Part shown: positions 24,116 through 35,506 of the stretch, piece after piece | Position numbering within the stretch: the stretch's first letter is position 1 | How the letters are laid out: every line of letters begins with the position of its first letter | DNA from: Alitta virens | Taxonomy: Eukaryota; Annelida; Polychaeta; Phyllodocida; Nereididae | Assembly: GCA_932294295.1 (NCBI GenBank) | Contig: OW028577.1 | Coordinates: forward strand, 7,467,501-7,531,500 | Reading direction: 5' to 3' | Length of the DNA: 64,000 nt | Made by a program: the position numbers and the translations under genes | The notes under the pieces: generated by a model | Seen by the model: the letters and a program-made list of their open reading frames with translations, nothing else | What the model was told of the DNA's origin: nothing | Databases searched by the model: none

Positions 24116-24808
24116 TGGACTTAAATCTTTTAAGAAAACCTTTCTTTGGCTTGCTGGCTTTTGTTGATGACTTGTTGAACTTCGCAGCCCTGGAATCAGC
24201 CTCTTCCGATGAAACATTTTCAGATTCTTCAATTGAGTAATTATTTTCCTTTGACTTTTTGCTCTTCTTAGTCTTTCCAAATCCTAGTTTGGCCCAACCT
24301 GTTTTGCTCTTTTTGTTTTTTTCTTTTGAAGCTTATGGCGCATCGTTTGAGTGCATGACAGAAGTGTCCTCAACAGCGTCTTCATCGTTGTATGTTGTTG
24401 GTGATCCTTCAAGTGGATCTTCTTCTTCTACACCGTTCTTTCCGTTCTTTCCTTTTTTTCCTTTTTCTTTCTTTCCTCTCCGTTTCCTGGTACATTTCTC
24501 AACACGTTTATGGTCCTCCTTAAGAAACCAGGCTTCTTCGGGGGTTTCTGTGGTTGGTGGAGACATGATGGGTAGGCTTGACGAGAGCACGGGCATGGTG
24601 GGTGGGCCGGTCAACCACATGGACATGATGGGTTGGCTGGATGATAGTATGGGCATGGTTGGTGGATGGGACGACAACTTGGCCATTCGTTGACATCATT
24701 TGGCAAATGAAAGACCAGCTGCTCAGTCTGCATCTCATGATCAACAGTCTGGATTCTTTCGTTCACTATTCTGTAAGTTCGATTAAATGCAGAATCGTCT
24801 GTGAGCTC
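24111..24808 (-). pseudogene. Coding-like sequence beyond in-frame stops, 3' of the gene at 24809-27151
   Basis: After the TAA at 24811-24809 the same frame continues for 65 sense codons of ordinary-looking protein (ELTDDSAFNRTYRIVNERI..MQTEQLVFHLPNDVN), then TGA at 24613-24611. An overlapping frame (24686-24336) encodes repeated PPTMP.LSSS.PIMS units, then a strongly basic and acidic segment. It ends in TAA at 24335-24333. Past that TAA the frame stays open for 73 more codons, very rich in Lys and Ser and ending GFLKRFKSK, to TAG at 24113-24111. Pseudogene decay, a missed intron or stop readthrough could each explain this. Confidence 0.55.
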
Positions 24809-27151
24809 TTAAAGCTGTTCTTTTTCTTCAAAGTACTTTTGTACTTGAACGGCCCATTCATAAAGGTCCATTTTCTGCTCCGCTGACATGAATGCCTGTC
24901 CAACAAATGGCTCATATTAATATCATATTGTACGGCAGCACTTAATAAGGAAATCAACAAGAATTAATTTTGTGGTGGTCAAATCCAAGCCGGTTCAAAC
25001 GCTATTACATGTAAACAATAAAACCAGAGATAGAAATAGCAAATTATAAAAATATTTAAAAACTGGTAGACATTTTAAATATTAATAAAATCGTTTTTAA
25101 AAAGTATGTAAAATATCGTCAGTAAATGAAGAGGTGCATAATTTGTTGCTGAAATATTTGTTTTACCTGAGCTTCGGCTAACACAGCCAGCTTGATTTGG
25201 GCCTTCGATTGTCTTTCTTCTGCTCGTCTTTCAGCTGCTGATATCTCGTCATCCAATTCCCTCTGGGCGAATAAACAGGCAGCCCTTTTAATCCTATCGA
25301 TCCTTTTCCTGGCATTCATCCTCATGGCAGCCATTTCATCGCTATGTGATCTTTTTACTTCAATGTTTTCTTTAACATATTCTTTTGGTCTAACGTCAAG
25401 TTTTCTGTAGGAGCCACTCACAGCAGGATCAGCCTCAGTTGGTTCAGCAACTTTCACACTTTTCTTAGACGTGGTCTTTTTCATACCTTTCCTTTCCGCG
25501 AAAGGTGTTGTAAGAACTGTTTCATCTTTTCGTGTTGATATCTCTGCAAGATATTCTTTACGTCTAACGTCAAGTTTGCTGTAGGAGCCACTCACTGCAG
25601 GATCAGCCTCGGTTGGTTCAGCAATTTTCACACTTTTCTTAGACGTGGTCTTTTTCATACCTTTCCTTTCCGGGGATGGTGTTGTAAGAACTGTTTCATC
25701 TTTTCCTGTTGGTTTCTCTGCAACATATTCTTTGCGTCTAACGTCAAGTTTGCTGTAGGAGCCACTCACAGCAGGATCTGCCTGGGTTGGTTCAGCAACT
25801 TTCACCCCTTTTGTAGATGTGGTCTTTTTTACACCTTTCCTTTCTGCAGATGGTGCTGTAAGAACTGTTAGTTTCGTAAGAGGAGCATCTTCCATATCCT
25901 CATTATAAATGGGATGTATAGGCTTGACATGAATTATCCGGGTCTTAATCTGGAATTTACGAAGAAATTGTATAGATTTAATGGTATCACTTGTACATAT
26001 TCTGATCACAAGGAATGTTACAAACAGGAAATGATAAATTTCTGCATTTGTTTGAATGAAATAACGTTGATGAGCAACAAAAACTTGTATGGCCGCATGT
26101 ATACCTGTAGCTTACTCTTTAACCTTTAAGATGTAAAAAATGATAAGTCAAAAAGAGCACATTAAAGGAGACTTACAGGAATAATATCCAAGACTATATC
26201 CTTTTCTTCAGGATCTCCTTTCTTACTTTCGTTGTTCATCTCATCATTCCCAGGAGTCTGACTGCCATCTTTCGGATTTTCTTTGCGAGTCTTTTGTGGG
26301 CAAAATGATTCTTCAACATCCTGCCGTTTTTTCATCTCGTCATTCCCAGGAGTCTGACTGCCATCTTTTGGATTTTCTTTGCGAATCATCCGTGTGCAAA
26401 AAGATTCTTCAACATCCTGCTGTTTTTTCACAGACCAGGAAGGGCCCAGCAAGTCGTTATCCTGGTTATAAGATAAACCTGTTAAGGTTTCCTCCTGTTT
26501 AAGTCGTTTCTGCATTCTGTGCTTTTCTTTCCGAGTCAATTTTCGGGATTTGCACTCTTTCGCTTTTTCCTGAGATTTATAAATTTTTGTAAAACTTAAA
26601 ATTAAGTAAATTAGGGAAATATTTTAACATTTATATACAAAAAAAGAAAATCTTAATTTGACAATCAAAGTTTTGTCTTCGTACCTTTGCCTCTACTGAA
26701 GCCAGTGAAGGCTTTCCATTCTCCGAACCCTGAAAATGTTTGCAAATTCTCTTTAGTCATGATTTTATTTATTTAAAAGCAACCACATGGTCACGTATTA
26801 GAAATCTTGATAAAATCAGACCGGAAAATAGCTTACCTTCCTTCCAAGAGAGGGTGAAGTAAACCTTGCGGTAATTTTCTTTTCTGAGGCCTCCTTGGGC
26901 CTCATTCCTCTCTCCTCTTGGTCCAGCTTCTCCTCCATCAGGAGAGCCTTCCGGATGATTTCTTTTTTGCCGTGTCTGCGGTGGCTATAGTTCGGAGCAT
27001 CTCCGTCCAGAATAGCCTTTATGTCTGCGTCCAGCTGAGCTTTTTCAGCCTCCAACATTTTCTTATGTTGTCTGTGGCTGATCAGCTCCATGTCGTCTAC
27101 AAGATACTTGTAGTCAGTCGGGCAGTTGGGGAAATTGATTCCCTCTGCCAT
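24809..27151 (-). CDS. Unrecognised repeat-containing protein, 5 coding exons
   Basis: Minus-strand exons at 27151-26837, 26729-26685, 26569-26177, 25949-25167 and 24895-24809 are each bounded by good GT/AG sites. They join in phase 0 throughout and give 540 codons before TAA. The start is the ATG at 27151. An acceptor (TTTTCAG) at 27206 and a donor (GTAAGT) at 27427 imply an upstream non-coding exon. Exon 1 is charged and helical. Exon 3 has two to three copies of a ~30-residue unit (RKENPKDGSQTPGNDEM..QDVEESFC). Exon 4 has three copies of a 58-residue unit (174 bp) with ERKGMKKTTSKKSVK and PAVSGSYSKLDVR. It then has a helical, Arg/Glu/Ala-rich end. There is no signal peptide or membrane segment. 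I do not recognise the protein. It is probably a disordered, lineage-restricted, possibly cytoskeletal protein, which is inference only. The acceptor of exon 4 has an alternative at about 25913. Confidence 0.65.
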
Positions 27152-27427
27152 TTGATTTGATGATTTGGGTATAGTCACAATAGTCACGATATCCAACACG
27201 AATTCTGAAAATTAATAAACTTGATTAATCTATAGTCAAGTCTGGTGACAGAAATTTATTTACCATTCTGATTCAATGAATGGTGCTGATGGTTTTTTTT
27301 TTGTGTGAAAAATTGAGAGCTCGTGCTTTTAAGATTTGCCCTACAGACGCATAAGACCTGCCTTTATAATTTTAAGAGCTTTCAAAACTTTTATGATTGC
27401 TTTTCTGACAGAATATTAAATACTTAC

Positions 27428-27560
27428 CAAAATTCGCAAAACACAGTCAGCAGCGTGAAGCTTAAAACTGATTGTGAAGGCGAGGCTGAACAATCAGTGA
27501 CGGCGTAGCAACGTTGGTCTGGTTGCCATGATGTCACTACTACGTCATTCAGCCTCATTT
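27428..27560 (-). promoter_or_regulatory. Probable 5' non-coding exon and promoter area of the 24.8-27.2 kb gene
   Basis: A consensus splice donor (GAATTTTG then GTAAGTATTTA, minus strand) ends at 27428. It pairs naturally with the acceptor at 27206 just before the coding exon. The transcription start is not defined by sequence. A run of 17-18 G lies further upstream at about 27600-27618. Confidence 0.45.
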
Positions 27561-27789
27561 TCAGTCTCACTAGAGTGCGGCAGCCGCGAGGGATAACCAG
27601 GGGGGGGGGGGGGGGGGTTGGAACAGATTGGTGGCACCACTGTTCATGAAAAACTTGTGACGTCACCAACAATCAGTTGCTCATTGACTGTCAATCAGGC
27701 AACATCTCAATCCTCCCTTTATCACTCAACAATGATTCATGATCAAGTTTCTTCATTGTTGATTATAATTTATATGTGATTCTATAATC

Positions 27790-28557
27790 ATAATATGTAG
27801 CTGTCAATGCCAGGAGTGAGCGAAGCCTTCAACCTGTAGGCCTACCCTGACCATTTTGTCAAATAAAATTAGTCTTGAGGTGGTAAAGAAGAAAGTCTTA
27901 AAAGAACAGGGACTCATTTAAGTTGTCATGATTTCAGAACTATACACTGACTGCCCTTTAACGCTAGTACACATCGTACTGACCATGTAGATTTTTGAAT
28001 TTTCAAAATTGGACAATAAATAATGATTTTAGAGGCAAAATAAGTGAAGAGCTGCTCAGGAATTGTAATGCGTACCTTCAGTCGCCAGGGGCGCTGCGAT
28101 CGCTTACACTTGCCCCCTGGTGTGAAAAAACGTCATCGCCAAACAGTGGCGTGACTAGCGCGAACGTCATCGATTCAAGGTTATTCGTCAAATATTCTGG
28201 GCTCCCCGTTAACATAGACACCCGTTCTATATGTACCGTTAGAATTGTTACAGTCAGAAAAACAAGTTTTCTCCATGTTTGAAGCTGGGTGTGTATTCGT
28301 TAAGAAATTATGGACATCACAGCTGTTGAACCGACGACGTTGTTTCTATTGTTTTGACGTGATGACGTAGTCTCGTTCTGGACCATTGGTCAAAAAGCGA
28401 TATTAAGTTGATCTTCCATAGGATTACATGTATTTTAGAAATTTTGAGACACTTCCGGTTCAGCATGATCACTGTGCAGCCTCATTTTGAAACCTCTCTC
28501 TACGGGAAGTGAGCTTCGCTTACGGCCTACGGCCGTGACGAGCTTCGCTCATATTAT
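27790..28557. mobile_element. Short non-autonomous repeat element, copy 1
   Basis: It starts ATAATATGTAGCTGTCAATG and ends GCTTCGCTCATATTAT, so the extreme 8 bp are inverted repeats. The last ~560 bp (from about 27995) are closely matched in the second copy. It includes a CCAGGGGCGCTGCGATCGC block with an inverted CCCCCTGG partner. No protein is encoded. Confidence 0.6.
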
Positions 28558-28645
28558 GTGTTTCATTCATTTTTCGGCTTTAGGCCATATATGCACGTAA
28601 TTTAAATTATTTTGAAATCAATACCTTTGACTCAGTGTGGAAACA

Positions 28646-29676
28646 ATAATATGTAGCTGTCAATGCCAGGAGTGAGCGAAGCTATATTATATGTATATTT
28701 ATGTCAGCTTAAAGTTACTGTGTCTCCAGATTTAGCACATTCAAGTATTTATATACATACAAATGCTGCCTTCTTGTCTTATGATATTTTTTTACCATTA
28801 CACATGCCCACTTTTGCACAACAATTTAGTCTTAATTTACAATAAATAATTTAAGTATTAGTTTTTCATGCCATCATACCCAGTGTGTTTCCAATGTTTT
28901 AGTCTGGAATTTCTCTCAATGTAAGATTTATTTTTAGTAATAATGTCTGATAATATCATTAGTTAACACACAAATTTAGTATGCCCTGAATATTTCTGGC
29001 GGGGAATTTTGCATTTAACAGAAATATTGGCCCATTAGTTATTTTCAACTATTTGATGAGTTTTAGCAAATTGCAAATTTGACAGAGTGCAGCTTTAAAT
29101 CTCTATTAATTAGACTTCATGTAGGTTTTTAAATTTTCAAAATCAGACAATAGATAACAATTTTAGAGGCAAAAGAAGTCAGATAATGGTAATGCGTTTC
29201 TCAGCCGCCAGGGGCGCTGCGATCGCTTACAACTGCCCCCTGGTGTGATAAAAAGTCATCGCAACAATGTCGTTGGCGCGAGAGTGATCGATTCAAGATG
29301 ATTTGTTATTCTTATCTGGTGGGTTTCCCTTCTAAATAAACGCTATTTCTAGTCACAGTTAGAATTTTTACAGTTAGAGAAACAAGTTTACTCCAAGTTT
29401 CAAGCTGGATGTGTATTCGTTACGAAATTATGGACATCGCAACTTTTGAACCGACGACGTTGTTATGACATGATGACGTAGTCTCGTTCTGGACCATTGG
29501 TCAAAAAGCGATATTAAGTTGATCTTCCATAGGATTACATGTATTTTAGAAATTTTGGGACACTTTGGGACACTTCCGGTTCAGCTTGATCACTGTGTAG
29601 CCTCATTTTGGAACCTCTCTCTACGGGAAGTGAGCTGCGCTTGCCGCCTGCGGCGGCAGAGCTTCGCTCATATTAT
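28646..29676. mobile_element. Short non-autonomous repeat element, copy 2
   Basis: It begins with the same ~35 bp as copy 1 (AATGCCAGGAGTGAGCGAAGC and preceding bases) and ends in GAGCTTCGCTCATATTAT. The 3' ~540 bp (from about 29135) align with copy 1 in the same orientation. The 5' part differs, being longer and AT-rich. The arrangement suggests two members of one family side by side. Confidence 0.6.
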
Positions 29677-30448
29677 TTATTATTTAGGGTTTACTACAAC
29701 ATCATGCCCAACACCAGGTCTCAGGTACCACAATTTTGTGTTAGGTCAATAATTATGCCTACCAGTGCTGCAACAGATATTGATAAGTTTATTATCTATT
29801 AAAATGTTTAAGTTTAATCTAATCCTTGGCATATATGAGAGCACATGTAATCACGGCTGAAGACCGACTGATGGCTGTTATTACAATTGACGTCATAATA
29901 ATATGGCTTTGTGACGTCACAAAATTAGCACTATTTATAGCAAACTGACTGCCTGAAAATGCCTTCAGTGGCCTAAATAACGCCGATTTTCGGCAAGAAA
30001 ATGTGGGGCGCTTTTGGGCGCTTTTTATTAGGGAGATGGATTAGGGTCTTATCTACAATTGTACTAAGTTTGAGACCAATCCGTTGCTTCTGTGATTTAT
30101 GGTGAATTTTTAAAGTTCCCATTGGATTAACATGGGTTGCCAAAGGCGACGAACCTGGTAAATTTCCATCATTGTGATGCAATAATTGTATGCATACAAT
30201 ATGCGCTATGAACATGTTGGTTTTTATGACCAAAATAATAATTGATGGTATGATTGTTATTTAATTACACTTTAGCTAAAGTTTTGGCAGGAAAATGTAG
30301 GGGGTAGGAATACAAGTATCTGCTGTAGACATAAACTAAAAGCTGGATTGTTGCATTCAAATAATTGCCTTCTTGTTACCTACCATCCAGGGCCTTGCTG
30401 GGTTCACCATCTCGCTGTAAAATAAATAAACTTTGCCTAATATAGGGG
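29677..30448. other. Intergenic; paired CRE-type sites
   Basis: No gene was recognised. Two full TGACGTCA palindromes lie at 29888-29895 and 29912-29919. The frame at 29973-30233 (minus) matches nothing I know. Confidence 0.4.
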
Positions 30449-30637
30449 TGGGAGGCCTAGCTCAGTGGTAGCGCACTGGGCTTCCAACCACTGGGTCCCG
30501 GGTTCAATTCCTGGTCTAGCCTATGTTGGATGGCTGTTTCATCCTTCGTCTCATTGCCATGGTCCCTACCTGTCCTAATTAGCCCATCAGGTGTATAAAT
30601 ACAGGACGTAAAGCCCTAATCCACCACCACCCAATCG
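30449..30637 (+). mobile_element. tRNA-derived SINE (family B), copy 2
   Basis: This is the cleanest copy. The A box TAGCTCAGTGG is at 30459, a CTTCCAA anticodon-loop-like stretch follows, and the B box GGTTCAATTCC is at 30501-30511. The body continues with GGATGGCTGTTTCATCC and CAGGACGTAAAGCCCTAATC. The head looks closest to a glycine tRNA with a TCC anticodon, but its stem is degraded. Confidence 0.9.
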
Positions 30638-30639
30638 CC

Positions 30640-31650
30640 TAATATTAAATTGTTCATGCCATATATATATATAAAAATTCAATATGTAAACAAACTGAAG
30701 ATGATATCACAATTCTGAACAATGCCATTTCCATTGTATTTCCAATGTATTTTCAATGTTTGGTTTTGATTTCTTTCAATGTATCATTTATTTTTTGTAA
30801 TTAATGCCTGATAGATTAATCACCTTAGACATATTTAATTTTTACTTGAGCAAATATTTTTAAATTTTGTATTGAACAGAGCAATGATAGTTTGGCTTGG
30901 CTCATTATTTAGTTTTGTCAGTAATTCCTTATAAGTTATATATACAAAGAAAAAATGACTAAATATAGAAAATTCTAGTATAAATTATTTGGATTGGCTG
31001 TTAAGACTAACAGGACAATGAAACATTTTTATTTAATATCAGCAACATGTGTGACATGCATGCACAATGCATTTGTATCATACAAAACATGAAATGATGT
31101 TTAATAATTTTACATATATTCTTTATTATCTCCTTTAGTGAAATTGGTATTTAGGATATTATTTGTCTGATAAAGAAAAAATAATAATAAATTGTTTAGG
31201 GCCAAGGTAACCTGGCAGACTCCATGGAAACTGTTTTCAATAGTGATAGATTTAATATAATTTAATTGAATAATTCAATTCAATCATTTTTTTAATTAAT
31301 GAATTATGTTTTATCTCTTTTTCCATTACGATTTTTGTTTCTTCTTCAATGCTTTCTGGGATATATTTAATGATTTATTGACTGTATGATTATAATATTG
31401 TAAAGGCAAATATGCCAAAGGCATCTGCCTACCATATAAATGTATGTGAAGATTCTTGAAATGATTATTATTATTGTAAATTTACAAGCTAGAAACTAAA
31501 CAATTAGAATTTTACTGTTGTAGATGTAGTTAAACTAACAAAGTGTGTAGAGACTGGTTACCCTCAACTGAAGACTAAGTACAATGTATATTACATGATG
31601 CCTTATGTTCATGGCTTCTTGTATGTAAACAGCAGTGTCTTCTATACAAT
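30640..31650. other. Intergenic, AT-rich
   Basis: No gene or ordered repeat was recognised apart from a short (TA)n run near 30661. Confidence 0.4.
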
Positions 31651-31652
31651 CG

Positions 31653-31855
31653 GGGGGTGCGGCCTAGCTCAGAGGTAGCGCTCTGGGCTTCCAACCACTG
31701 GGTCCCGGGTTCTAGGGTTCAATTCCCGGTCACGCCTAAGTTGGATGGCTGTTTCATCCTTCATTTCATTACCATGGTCCTCCCTGCTTGTCCTAATTAG
31801 CCCATCAGGTGCAGAAATACAGGATGTAAAGCCCTAATCACCCACCCACCCACTT
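31653..31855 (+). mobile_element. tRNA-derived SINE (family B), copy 3, B-box region duplicated
   Basis: This copy matches the one at 30449 but reads GGGTTCTAGGGTTCAATTCC at the B box, a short internal duplication. The A box reads TAGCTCAGAGG. The body is intact to GGATGTAAAGCCCTAATC and the CCCACC-rich tail. Confidence 0.88.
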
Positions 31856-31949
31856 CTATACAATCGGATGTCATAAGAATGTTCATTTTGTCTTCCTCTT
31901 CTAAGTACCTAAAAAGAGGATAGTTGCTAGTTACCTTAACAAGAGCGTA

Positions 31950-33640
31950 GATCTGATAGTATTATTGTAACATAGAGTGGATAATGCAACAGAAAATGTG
32001 TCTCAGATTCACATAAGTTCTGATTACATGCAAGACATAGTCTATTCTATAGGGATTTTTTGATATTGCCCCATTTCAATACTAAGCGGCAGTATACCAC
32101 ATCTGAACTGTGCCATGTATGCTCTCTAACTTCTATCAATAATATTTTTGACATAATATTAAGTTTTGAATTGTCGCTTAAAAAATATATAATTTTTCAA
32201 TTTTGGAATGCCTTTTACTTCATATTCACATGAAAAAGTTTTAATTTCATGAAGCAGATACGTAAAGTTTTAAATAAACTAAATCTCCAGTAATATGTTC
32301 GTTTCTTAGATATATAGATGCCAGAATCTTACCAACTTCCTTTTACCAATTTTTGCAATTTAATTTCTTTTCCCATAAAGAAAATTTGTTTAGGTAATCT
32401 ATGATTCCCCATGTTTATCAACAGATTCCAGAATGTTAGCATTTCTATTTTCCAGCTTGTATCCGAGAAGATCCACCTCATGTCTCCATTTATCACTAGG
32501 TTAGGAGCAAATTTGTTCACCCCTACATGGCCGAATGTGCCACGTGCAGTTTCCATGAGAAGGATAAACGCATGGAAAACGCATGGTTTTTAGCTATTTA
32601 TAATGAGTCAAACACCATGCGTAAATCCAAATGCATGGAAAACGCATGTGGCACATTTGGCCACTTCATTGCTTGGTTTTGAACAGAGTCAATTTTACCA
32701 ATTTTTTAGAAGCCCAAATACATGAGCACTAATCGAGAATTGGGGTGACTGCTGAGTGGTACATCTTAGCATATGTTTTAAACCCTAGTCCTTTAACTTT
32801 CCTAAATTTACAGTAAATTGCTCCTAAGGCCCTACCCGCAAATTCCGCCAGTTCACGTAATGTCAAAATCTAGATATTCATTCAGTATCAGCCCTAAAAA
32901 CTTATATTTATCTACAATTTCCAAAGTTTTCTATTCTAGATTTATCATGATTAATTCTCATACGTCATTTTCTACACCAAGACCTTAGTGCTTAGTTTCT
33001 TAAACCAAGAGCTTAGTGCTTGTCCACTCTCAGCCACAATAACGATATCATCAGTGTAGAACAAGCTTCTCACCTTAAAATTATTTAGAAATACCTTGTC
33101 CAACAGTATTAAATTCTAGAATTAGGTGGTTTATAAAAAAAAAAAAAAAGTGGGAGAAAGAGAATCACCCTGACGCACTCCAAATTGGCATGGGAAAGAG
33201 CCATTAATTTGATTATTTAGATTCACTGCTGCTATATGCATTTACTATATATATTTTTAATGGTTTTGTACATTTTACCATTGATTCCTTGTCTTAATAG
33301 TTTGTTAAGGAGTAATTGTCTATTCAAGTGATCAAGTGCTTTCTCTAGATCAATAAAAGCAACAAAGGTAGGTATTTTATTTTATTTTTTTCGGTTACGA
33401 ATTATGGAATTTAAAGCGTAGACATGTTCTTGACACGACCTTTTACTTCTAAAGCCATTTTGATCAATAGCTTTACATGTCTGTTATCTAATACTGAAGC
33501 ATACAGTTTATATACTGCAGAAATTATACTTATGCCTCTAAATTGTAAGTGAATTAATGGGTCAGTAAATGGATTTTGGGTACAGTTTTCATAATACTGT
33601 ACTTTCACACAGAAGATACAGCACAATCCTCAAAAAATTG
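31950..33640 (-). pseudogene. Decayed LINE ORF2 (RT to C-terminal zinc-finger region)
   Basis: Read from 33640 downwards on the minus strand, the pieces come in the right order. They are LQFRGISIISAVYKLYASVL (about 33550), NGFRSKRSCQEH (about 33450), FVAFIDLEKALD (about 33350), GVRQGDSLSP (about 33170), YTDDIVIVAES in place of YADD (about 33050), and FGHVGVNKFAPNLVINGDM (32556-32329). Last comes a C-x2-C...H...C finger-like end with CNQNLCESETHFLLH near 32000. Frames change several times and an A-run disrupts the middle. The GVRQGDxLSP form distinguishes it from the CR1-like ORF2 at 17.7-20.8 kb, so it is a different LINE lineage. No endonuclease is left. Confidence 0.8.
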
Positions 33641-34178
33641 CGAAATAGATTAAAAATATACTGGATGGGGTTTAAATTTTTTTTAAATATCATATGGTAA
33701 CCCATCAATACTTACTGATTTATAATTGTTTGCTTTGTAAATATCTTCTTTTTTTCTGCATAAGTTACAGCGCCATTAAATATCTGGAAGGGAATATTCA
33801 TTTTGTTGTAAGACTGGAGTCTCAGCTTCACATAATTTTAGGGAAGTTTTCATCCAATTTGTTACCTTCAGTTTGGAAACTGTATAGTTTTTGATACTCC
33901 GACTTCCATTTAATTCAATACAATATTACATACAAAAAACGGTATAATTTCTAGTTGTTCAAATACATTTGTTACAGAGGTTTCTTTGAAAAGTCCTGAG
34001 TATGTACTATGTGGGCATTCGCTGAGGGTTTTGCTGTAGCGCAGTTTATGTTTCACTGCTCAAAAGATTGACCGACAATGTCCATACAGACAAAATATAA
34101 TACAATTCACATCTTAAACAGACATAAATAGGTCTTTAAAAGGTATGGGACGCATAGTCAGTCACTGCCAGCTAGACA
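33641..34178. other. Intergenic
   Basis: No gene was recognised. Some of it may be further decayed LINE sequence. Confidence 0.35.
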
Positions 34179-34269
34179 GACAGACATATAGATAGATAGA
34201 TAGATAGATAGATAGACAGATAGATAGATAGATAGATAGATAGACAGATAGACAGATAGACAGACAGAC

Positions 34270-34301
<32 letters not shown>

Positions 34302-34312
34302 TACTAGATAGA
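34179..34312. repeat. (GATA)n / (GACA)n microsatellite
   Basis: The stretch consists of uninterrupted and mixed GATA and GACA units. Confidence 0.95.
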
Positions 34313-34479
34313 TGGATAGAAAAAACTTCATCATAACTATTTATTGTATCACAGACTCATGACAAATGGTTGCTATGGCAACGGCAAAGACTGAGATAGA
34401 CAGGAGTAATAGCAGCGACAAATGGAGTCTCTTGTGACTCCATGAACTAACTATATACTGGCTATGGATACAGCCTAAA

Positions 34480-35045
34480 TGAATGAATGAATGAATGAAT
34501 GAATAATACGAGACTCCCTTTGTCATAAACAGCACTTGACAATCAATTGACACCTGTTTCCTGCTTTTTCTCACACGCAGACAACTTGCTGTGACCGTTG
34601 ACACACTATGTTATTTCAGACAAAAAAAGTTTTCTGATTCTCCACTTACTTGGGTTTTTCATTTGAGATTCAGTGACACAATATGGCTGATTACTATAAT
34701 CCCCATGGCATCCATATAATGGTAAATCCATGTGTACTAGTTATATTTACAAGGAATTATGAGGTCAGTCCTGACCAAACAACTGCTGAGCGAAAAATGA
34801 CCTAGAAATATTTTGCCCTAATCAGGTCACCCATTCTTGAACACCCCATGCCCTTCCCTGATACTGGCCCACCCTCTATCATCATGACCTACTAGCTCCA
34901 AAGTATTGACTGCACCAAAGCTCTTATCTAAAAAAAATCAGTCAGTCAGTCAGTCAGTCAGTAACTGCACCAAAACCCTTATTTAATAATCTGTGCTAGC
35001 ATTATTAATACAGCAGTCAGTCAGTCAGTCAGTCAGCCAGTCAGC
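34480..35045. repeat. (GAAT)n and two (CAGT)n microsatellites
   Basis: GAATGAAT units lie at 34480-34506. CAGT runs lie at about 34938-34964 and 35010-35045. The two CAGT runs sit in a short direct duplication that also includes ATCTGTGCTAGCAT. Confidence 0.8.
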
Positions 35046-35506
35046 CATAATATTGCCTGCACCTATTCAATAATCTGTGCTAGCATATTAAACAATATTT
35101 CAGAAATATGAAACTAATTTTTTAGCATTATTTTGGATTATGGAATGCAATGAAATGTTTTTAATAAGTAGAATCTTCTGTCAAATGAGAATACAGCAAT
35201 ATACATCATATGTGACTCACAACTCCATAAGGTCACCTGGTTCTTGAAATGGGATCATGACTAAACAATATATTAAAATTGCATTTTCTGTTTTCCACCT
35301 TTTTCTTAAGGGACAAGAACATTTAAGAAGGACGGAGTTAGTTGCTGGGTCAGGGACTTTTTTTTTTTTATTTGTCACACAAAGATGTGTACATGGTGTG
35401 CTCTCTTGGGAGGATTTGGTGGCCTTGAAAAAGGCCATACATTTTTTTTTAGTTTTCTTGTTTTTCCAACTTGAACATCTACGGGAACAGCAACAGGATA
35501 AGGTGA

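Noticed and set aside
24333..24811. Alternative genetic code with TAA as sense codon
   Set aside because: Other long frames in the window (for example env, ending at 55006, and LINE ORF1) use stop codons normally, and TAA ends many dead frames; a code change is not needed.
30449..30517. Possible functional tRNA gene (A and B boxes with tRNA-like spacing)
   Set aside because: The anticodon stem does not pair properly, and the same head is fused to a fixed ~120-bp body in five copies, which is a SINE.
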